A stretch of 64,000 nucleotides of DNA from Zeugodacus cucurbitae. Taxonomy: Eukaryota > Arthropoda > Insecta > Diptera > Tephritidae. The DNA lies in NCBI RefSeq assembly GCF_028554725.1, contig NC_071667.1, positions 48,291,501-48,355,500 on the forward strand, read 5' to 3'. This document shows, piece by piece, positions 52,601-61,600 of this stretch; the stretch's first letter is position 1, and every line of letters begins with the position of its first letter. The notes under the pieces were generated by a model. The model made no database searches. It was given only the letters and a program-made list of their open reading frames with translations, and was not told where the DNA came from. The position numbers and the translations under genes were made by a program.

Positions 52601-55600
52601 TATGAATTTCCTTATATCTAATTATTAATTACACTGTACAACACTCGGCTGGGAGTTGAACCTAAATATCTTTTTGAGGCAATTATATCGCTTTTGGAGG
52701 CTAACTTCGAAAATCGAGGCACATGTTTTTTACTTATCACTCAATCTGCCGAAAAATCATAATTGGCCCAATACTTTATAAATTAAGGATTCATTTAAAA
52801 CCCGCTTTTAATTAATCATATCGAAGTTTTAGAAGACATTGCTAACTAATATAAATTGATAGAATAGTACAGAACAACATATTGAATTTTACCACAATTA
52901 CTTACATGTTGGTCGATCTATTTATTAGAGCTTAGGGGAAAAGGTGGGCCAATGACATATTTTTTTAATCTAGCCCAAATTATGTTATCGTAAAAAAAAT
53001 ATACCAGCATACTTTCATTATCAGTTATTTACAGATATATATTTTATTAATCCAGCCAGAAGAGCATAGACCTAGGTAGAATTACAAACGGGTTTCGATT
53101 TCATCATCAAGCCTTTAACAGCAATTTCTTCGCAATTGCATGTCTTTCTCAATTCTTTCAACGCTTTTTGTGCAAAATTTCAATGATTTTTCGCCATTAC
53201 GTGTCAGGTAAATCACCGCAAATTGACTTTGAAGGTGTGTAGCTATGTAAATTTATTCACCTTACAAAATGGTAATAAACACTCGCTTGTATGGAATACT
53301 AATAGCTAAAGCAACGAAAAAAACCGAAAATGACTCCACACACGCGAGGGTTACTTGAATGCAAACAAAATAAAAATTGAAGGTTTACAAAACTGGTACC
53401 AGATTATTAATCTGAGTTGTACTTGTATTTTATACGGGTTTTAATCTACGTAATATTATTTATAAATATGCCCTAGTAGTGCACTCCGAAATATTGGTTT
53501 ATCCTCTCTAATGAATTACTTAAAATTCTTTTTCCGCACTTTCTACGCAGTGAATCTCTCCATTGCGGATGCCATGGTATCCAGTCTGAACGTGACGTTC
53601 AATTATATTTACATGCTGGACAACGATTGGCCTTTCGGTGAACTCTATTGCAAAATATCGCAATTTATAGCAACATTGAGCATAAGTGCTTCGGTGTTTA
53701 CACTAATGGCGATATCCATCGACAGGTGAGTTAATAAACCACAGCGAAGGGCTACAGTAAAGTGCGATGGAAATAAAATTAAATATTGCTCCTCTTCCAT
53801 GGTACATGACACGCAAGTAACCTGTATATACATTGCCATATAGGCACTCTATAGCAACACTTAGCCACTATCAGCCTACTTTTAACCTAACTATCACTAC
53901 CGTTCACGTTCTCTAACCCGGCACTTCGTTTCAGATACGTTGCCATTATGAAGCCGCTGGAACCGCGTATGAGCAAGCGATGCAATCTGGGCATTGCCGC
54001 GTTCATTTGGATAGCCTCAATTACGATTTCATGCCCCATGCTGCTCTTCTTTACAACCGGCGAGGTTGAATTGAAGGATGGCACCCGAATTGTGTGCTAC
54101 GCCGAATGGCCTGATGGTCCCACGAATCATTCGCAACAAGAATATGTGTAAGTATATATGTACATATGTGATGTGTCATAAAAGAGAGGTGGAATATATG
54201 CATAGGTATGAATGGTAAACATTTGAACATGTGTCCTTAAAACTCAGCTAAACTCAACTAGCACTAAAGCAAATGCGAATTCCACACGCTCAAGTTTTGT
54301 TTGAATATCTCAAAATTTTGGCTTATAGCTGAGGCTTAATTTTTAGAATCTTTAAATTCAGGCCCAATTACACTCTCCGAAGTGTAAATATAAATAGTCA
54401 AGCAGTTTTTCAAAAACACATGCAATTACATTTTATACTAACTCTTTACTTAACTTTATATTCAGACGCAATCCCAAATCCCAAAACAATAAGTCTGACG
54501 CTTATGATAAATACGAAATTTATTTGGATATAAATTGCCCAAGTACAAATGTGTGGGTCGTCTTAAATTTTTAGAAGAATGTGAAGAATTTTCGCTCATT
54601 TACTTTTGCCCTTTTATATTTCGTTTCAGTTATAATATCGTTTTTATGATACTCACGTATATATTACCCATCATTTCGATGACAGTTACTTATTCACGAG
54701 TCGGCATTGAGCTTTGGGGCTCGAAAACAATCGGAGAGTATACACCGCGGCAAGTGGAGAATGTCCGGAGTAAGCGCAGGGTAAGTACGAATGGATATCA
54801 TAAATATTACTGCAACAGGCGAGCTGAAGATATCGTGTCGTTTTAAAAGGAACCACATTTTGTTAATTTCGATTATATTATTTACAATTGATTTACGTCC
54901 ATAACCTTTGTTGGAATCTGTTTAATCGGTCCCTCTCATGAAATCTGTACCAACTATTCAATTTACTTGGGTAAATAGTGCCTTTGCTTGCTATTGGTTC
55001 TTAAGTTAAGATTATTAAATAAAGCAAAACTGTTACAAATAAACTTGTCTGAATTTAATATGGGCAAAATTTATAGATAACACTTTCAATAACGATTTCT
55101 TCAAATAAATCATCTATATTCATCAAAGTGAGTTTATTAAGATTTTCTTTGCCCATGATGTTTCTCAACTAATTTTTAAATGCGTTTTAAAGTTGAAATG
55201 AACGTTCGCCACTACCGTTAGTGATCATGAGAGACAATAAATGCGCAAGGCAATTTCTACAATTGGGAACACATAATTCTATGGAATTTATTTAATCAAT
55301 GTTTATAAAATTGCAGTTCCAGAGGCACTTGTTTCTTACTGTCAATAACATTACTTGTTTGATCCAGTACGCTTGACGCAATTAGATGAATGAATTCCTC
55401 ACAATTTTTTTCAATTTTTTATGACTTTGAAAATGTTGAGTCATAAAAGCGTCAAATTCGTCTATTAATTCTAATAAGCCTAAATAATTCCCATTGTGGG
55501 GCGAACCAACGATTTCGTTGCTACCCCGGCACGCAAGACCTCGATCTTTATTACTACAATGATTCGTTTCAGGAGTAGTCTTCAGTTTTTAGGATAAATT

Positions 55601-58600
55601 GATATTTTTACGGTCGGACAGATGTTGGACCCCGGGACCCGTAGCATTTGCTACGTGGCTAATCCGGCACTGCATTAAAACCCCCTAAGCTCGACAGTAA
55701 TTTATTAGATTATTGAATTCAATTACATTACAGAACGCTCCCAAATCTGTAATGTAATATCTATTCTACCATCATAGATTATCTCATACTAGAAATTGAA
55801 CTACAAAACTTAAATAAATTAACTCTACAAAATAACTATGAATTCAGAGAAATAATGCAGGTCCCACATAAGCAAGCCGAAATGATAAAATGATTTTGAA
55901 TTTATAATATCAACTATTTACTCATAAATTAGAACTATAATTTTTTGTTCTCTCACTTCTCGCACTGACAGGTGGTGAAAATGATGATGGTTGTCGTGGG
56001 GATATTTGCCGTTTGTTGGTTGCCCTTTCACACCTATTTCATATTGACATCATGTTATCCGTCGCTGACACAGACACCTTTTATTCAGGAAGTCTATTTA
56101 GGCATCTATTGGCTGGCCATGAGTAACTCCATGTATAATCCGATTATTTACTGCTGGATGAACTCAAGGTATGTACATACATATAGTCACGTTTATAAAT
56201 ACGAGTCATGCACTTGACAACCTGTTATTCAAAGAGGATAGTAGCAAATACATTTATACTCTCGCAGATGCATATACTCTATACTCGTAGTTATTCATTG
56301 AATGATAACACTGGAGATTAAAAAAAATGTTTTTAGAATCATTACTAATGGTGTAGAGTAAACCGAGGGCAACATTATAAAATTTTATACAATATTCACA
56401 CACACCTCGGAATGGTTCATATATTTGTGCAGGGTTACTAAATTACAGCCATTAGAGTTCCTCAAGCAAAAGTCTGACATGAAAGGTGACTGTATAACTT
56501 TCAGATCGAATGAATATATGGATACTATGCAGTCGAAAATATGTCATATTGAAAAATGTGAAACATCATTCGTCCCTAGATCAATTCAGAAAGGAAATTA
56601 GAATATTTTTCTGGCTTTCTGCTTAATTAGTAGTCGAACTGCTGGAGATTATGAAAAATCGATAAAGATTGTAATTTCTTTAACACCTCACAAAAAAAAT
56701 GGTTTAAGGCATAATGGGTTCTGTACTCAAATCGACTATCTGCTACTTTCTCTTTTCAATTCATTCATACAAAGTATCCGAAAAGGGGATGAATTCGTTG
56801 GAAGGATCAAAGTGATTGAAGGATTATTACATATATTTGAACACTAGTTCACATAGTTGCACGGTGTATATATATAATATATGCAAAGCCTTCATATTGA
56901 TTCGTACTTTGTAAGTTTTGATATTACCAGCTCTTGTTGTCTAATATATCTAATATAATAATTAAAAATCCGTAATACTATGCTCAGTCCATTAGTAGCG
57001 TATATCATTAAAAATCATTATTTAGTAAATCATCTGCAGGATTTGTTCTACTTACAGTGTTAAGCTTTTTTTAAGTAATTTTTTGAGGTCTTTGTTATGC
57101 ACAATTGATCTTTTAAAGTCAACCTAAGTAGTGCAAACTAATAAGTCATTTAATCTCTTTTTAATTCATCATAAAAGTCATTCACAAAAACAATTCTGCA
57201 TGAATGGCACTAGACTCAAACAGGTTTCTGCGTTTGATATGCAGGCAGTGTACAATATGCAACATAAAAACGCCTATTTATCCTATTTATGATCCCTCTA
57301 AGCTTTAAGTAAGTCGTCCTCTAGGACAATCCGCTCAAAACCATAAATTCTAGTCTATTTATATACATATGTACCTGCAGTTTATAACTTTAAGTTGAAT
57401 AGCTTCTTAATGGAAAAGTTCACTTCCTTAAAGGAAACAAGCAGAACGAAACTTTTACAATAAAATCTATTAAGCCTTATGTAAACTCAAGCAAATATGG
57501 ACGGAGTTCAGGCAATCAAAGTTTTGTGCCAAAGTTTGGATTATAGAAGTTCCAAATATTGTTCCGTTTCCCCGTATTATTGTGACGAAAATGCCAAATA
57601 CAAAGACAAAGACGATTAGAGCGCGTAATTCGAATGTTCGTTAACGTAAGTTTTTCGATAAAAACTTATTAGAGATGTAATGTGGGAGAATAAGAGATTG
57701 TTGAAGTTAAGGGGCTATACCAGTGTAACCCATGAAAAATTAGGCGATTTTCGTGAATTTTTTTAAAAGAAAGTACTTGATCGATTGTTTCGAAGTTTTT
57801 TGAATATAATAAGGTAAATTTTCAACTACCTTTCAAAATTTTTTCTTAACAAAAATATTGAAAAACAACGGAGTTATATATATGCTGTCTTCGGAGATGC
57901 CAAAAAAAAGTTCCCTAACTGCTGACATGATGCCGGCTGAAACAAAAAAATTCAAAAAGGTTATTAAAGTTAAATATATTTCCTATGACCAATGATTTTT
58001 GAAAAAAAAAGTTTTTTTAGGTAAAAAATGGTGAAAGATTAATGCCAAATTGACAATTTTCAACCAATCAAAAAGAAAGGTCATTGTATAATAAATAGAT
58101 TCAGGAATACTCAGTTTAAATTTGAAGTCGATCGGTCAATGTATCGTTGAGTTATGATGTCAGCTGTTTTGAGAAATGTCGTTTCGAGGAAACCGCGTTG
58201 AAAGTTTCGACTATAGTTGCTTATACCAGCGAGCGGTCGCTCTTTAGAACGCTGTCATTCAAAATATTCAAGATACGATATTACCGCTTTCACAAAATGT
58301 TTTTGAAAGTATAAACTATCGAATAAGCAAAAAATAAAAAAAACGATTTTTTGAAAATGTCACACTGGTATAGCCCCTTATGTTGCATGACAAATACTAG
58401 ACGAAAGGTAAAAACCTTAAGCTTCAGAGAGTAGTTCTATGCGTTAGAAAAATAATAGAGGTTGACTAAGTTCGGGAAGACGACGTTAAATCAACATAGA
58501 AATCCGCACTATTGGAAATATACCACGAATTTTGGACAGACACATATAATGCATTTCGATCGAATTTAACCAAATCCGTTGACACTCTTTGAATTTAAGC

Positions 58601-61600
58601 CAAACTGAATGTAATGCGTGTTCCCCTACGCAACAACAACATAATTTTATTTCAAAGTCGCAACGTGCGCAGTGAATAATTGGACACAAAATTATGCTTC
58701 AATCCATCACCAGAGCTCAACACAATCACATTTATGGAATGCCACACATTTGCACAATTTATTTGAGCGCATTACGCAGCGCTGCTGGTGGAGTGCATTG
58801 AAGAATTAATAGCGAATCTCTGCTCAAAGGAACCTACTCTCATTTGACTTACTTATTGTCAATAGGCGGAAACTGAGTTTCCTCAATTGTGCACACAGCA
58901 GCAACTTGAATTAATTGCGGAGCTCTCACCTGCAGTAGCAAGCTGTTGCAACCAGTGGTGATGCTTCGTCATAAATGAGAGCATAGTTAGGGATTTGTAT
59001 ACTAGGCACATACGACTTGACACACTATGGGGTGCATGTACACAAATTACCATATTAATAAATTGTGAATTTTCTTCAACAGATTCCGTTATGGCTTCAA
59101 GCGGTTCTTCCGTTGGTGTCCGTTCGTTAAAGTCGGCGCTGAATCTCTAAATCGGCGCGACAATATGACGTCGCGTTACTCATGCTCGGGTTCGCCGGAT
59201 CACAATCGCATCAAAAGAAATGGTAAGTCTTATATAATTACTTATAATTGTAACAGTACTTAACTATCCATGCAAGTTGAATGTTAATATAGAAGTTAAT
59301 GGAAATATCGCAATCACCACAAAATCACTTTCCCATTTCACGGCAATTGCATCTAATTTTTCCCCGTTCTGGTCACTATGTTTCACCATTTCACATTAGC
59401 TCGCCTCCCAGTTGGACATTTCCCAGTCAATTCATCCTTTTGTGTGTCTCTTCCAGATACTCAGCGTTCGTTTTTGTACACCTGTCCGAGCTCGCCAAAG
59501 AGTCGTCGCGTAGCTTCACATTATGGTAAGTAAATGAATTATGGTTTTAAACTTTCAAAATTTTTAGTAAATAATGTGTATGAAGCCCTGCTGCGTCAGC
59601 ATGATAATGTGAGTTGAGAATTGTGGTGTACTTTGACGCTAAGCGAAATCGATTGCGCTTCTCCTTTTTCCGAACTGAGGAATGTAAAGATGAGTGAATT
59701 GCAATACAAATTTATTTCATGCTTAGTCGTTTCGAACGAATTGCTTAATGTCATACAAATCATATTTCAATTGTACCCGATTCTGGACTGTTTTAGACTA
59801 ATGATAATGATTCATTTGTTCTTTAGCAGCAGCGGGAGCACAGTTTCGTTTCATTATCGAGAATTGTTACCAAAATAATCGTGTACTAAATAATGGTAAT
59901 TTCATGATAATTTAATGAAGTACCTAACAAGCATAAGAGCAATAAATTGCCGTAATCACACAAATGCCTGAAATTTAACTTATTTCGCATTAATTTAAAA
60001 ACCTAGCATCATCTGTCATTTATGTTAATTGTCCTTCAACTTTTCCATGCCCGCATTGTGGGTTTTTCTTATCTCTTGCCAAAATGTACCAATCAACTTC
60101 AGCATCCAAATAAAATTTGGACAAAGTTTCATCGCTTGATTTCCTAGTAATTCCTCCACAACTTTCACGCTGCGTGTGTGTTAGAGATGATACGCCTGTT
60201 GCTGACAGCCAACAACATGTCACCATTGGATTTATAACACCAACCGAGTCTGTATAATGCTGAGCCACTGCCCACTCTTGTCATGTGCACGCGGCTTCAA
60301 GTGACTGCCAACACTGGGCGATGGTTAATCTTTTTTGTTTTACGACGGAAGCCTCTGGCTAGTCAGTTGAAAAACAAATGACTACAAAGTTGGCAGCTGT
60401 GTTAGGCCATTCCATTAACCATCCCTACAGGAAAAGTATGGACAAAGACTAAGCTAGGTAGATATATAGATAAGCATGCACAATTTTTACGGCAGACGAA
60501 TAGATTTTTGGATGTCTCGCTGTCCATTCAACCATTTGAACAATGGATAATCATCACTCCATGGTATAGTGTCGAAAATTGACAAGCTCTCCAAAGAAAT
60601 ACGTCTGAAACGCAGCTTTAAAAGTGGGTTAGTCAAAAAATAAAATGATGATCGTGCTTCGGGGAAGTTTCGCGCCTGTTCAACCACTCGACTCTTGACA
60701 TTGTTGGCAAATATGCGATTGAACAATTCCGTCTGATAACGAATTTCGAACTTATATCCAACTTTATTTCTGGTATAATAATATTTTAAACTCACCTTAA
60801 AAAATTTCACACGTCCACCAGTCTGTGTAATAGTACGTAATCTCGCAGACACTTCAGCTTTATACCGCAGTAATGCACGTTATTGAAAAATACCATTTAA
60901 TAGACTTTAGAGCCTTGCTCGTAAAGAACAAACTTAAAACCAGGACATCTCGATATATCTTACATATGAACTTTTATTAGATATTTCGTTAGTTATTATA
61001 ATATTCGTCCTGTATATTCGACATAAATCCACTAGAATAACGAAAATCATTATATATAATACATGATGGATGGGGTAATTACTGGACCGATTTCTGGATT
61101 CCACAGGATATGAGGTCTAAAGAAAGGATTGACCCAATTTTGCCGATTTTTGAATATCTGAGAGATTTACCGATATTTTCGATAAAAAAATACCACAAGC
61201 TCTGAAGTTCTCATGTTCGATATAGTTCGATTTCGTTTTTAAGACGGGCGATGTTGCGTTAAAAATGCAGTATCTGTGCAAAGTTTTGTTCCGATATCTT
61301 CATGGGTGCTTAATTTATATAAAGTGATATGTATAAAGCGCTACAAAGCTTGTATCAGGCAATAGTATACATCTTTGAAAGGTCTTGGCAAAACCAACGA
61401 AACGACTCTAAGCATGATTAGTTTGAATATTGCGTTCAACAGTTATAGACGTGTGAGCATGGGGTTCACTAACGATTCGAAATTCGCGCTATTTTAAAGT
61501 TTTCCTTCGTTAAAGGCAAATCCGCTAGAGAAACGTTCCATGAGATTAATGATGTTTTTGGGGGATGGTACTCTGTCCTTCACGAAGGAATGGTTTCGAC

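Larger units (their letters stand above)
49350..53550 (+). other. Receptor intron 2
   Basis: A 4.2-kb intron closing in TTTCTACGCAG. It contains HINE-like copy A9, a Tc1-like element nested in it and a second Tc1-type relic (52230-52510). Between 52511 and 53550 nothing was recognised. Confidence 0.8.
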
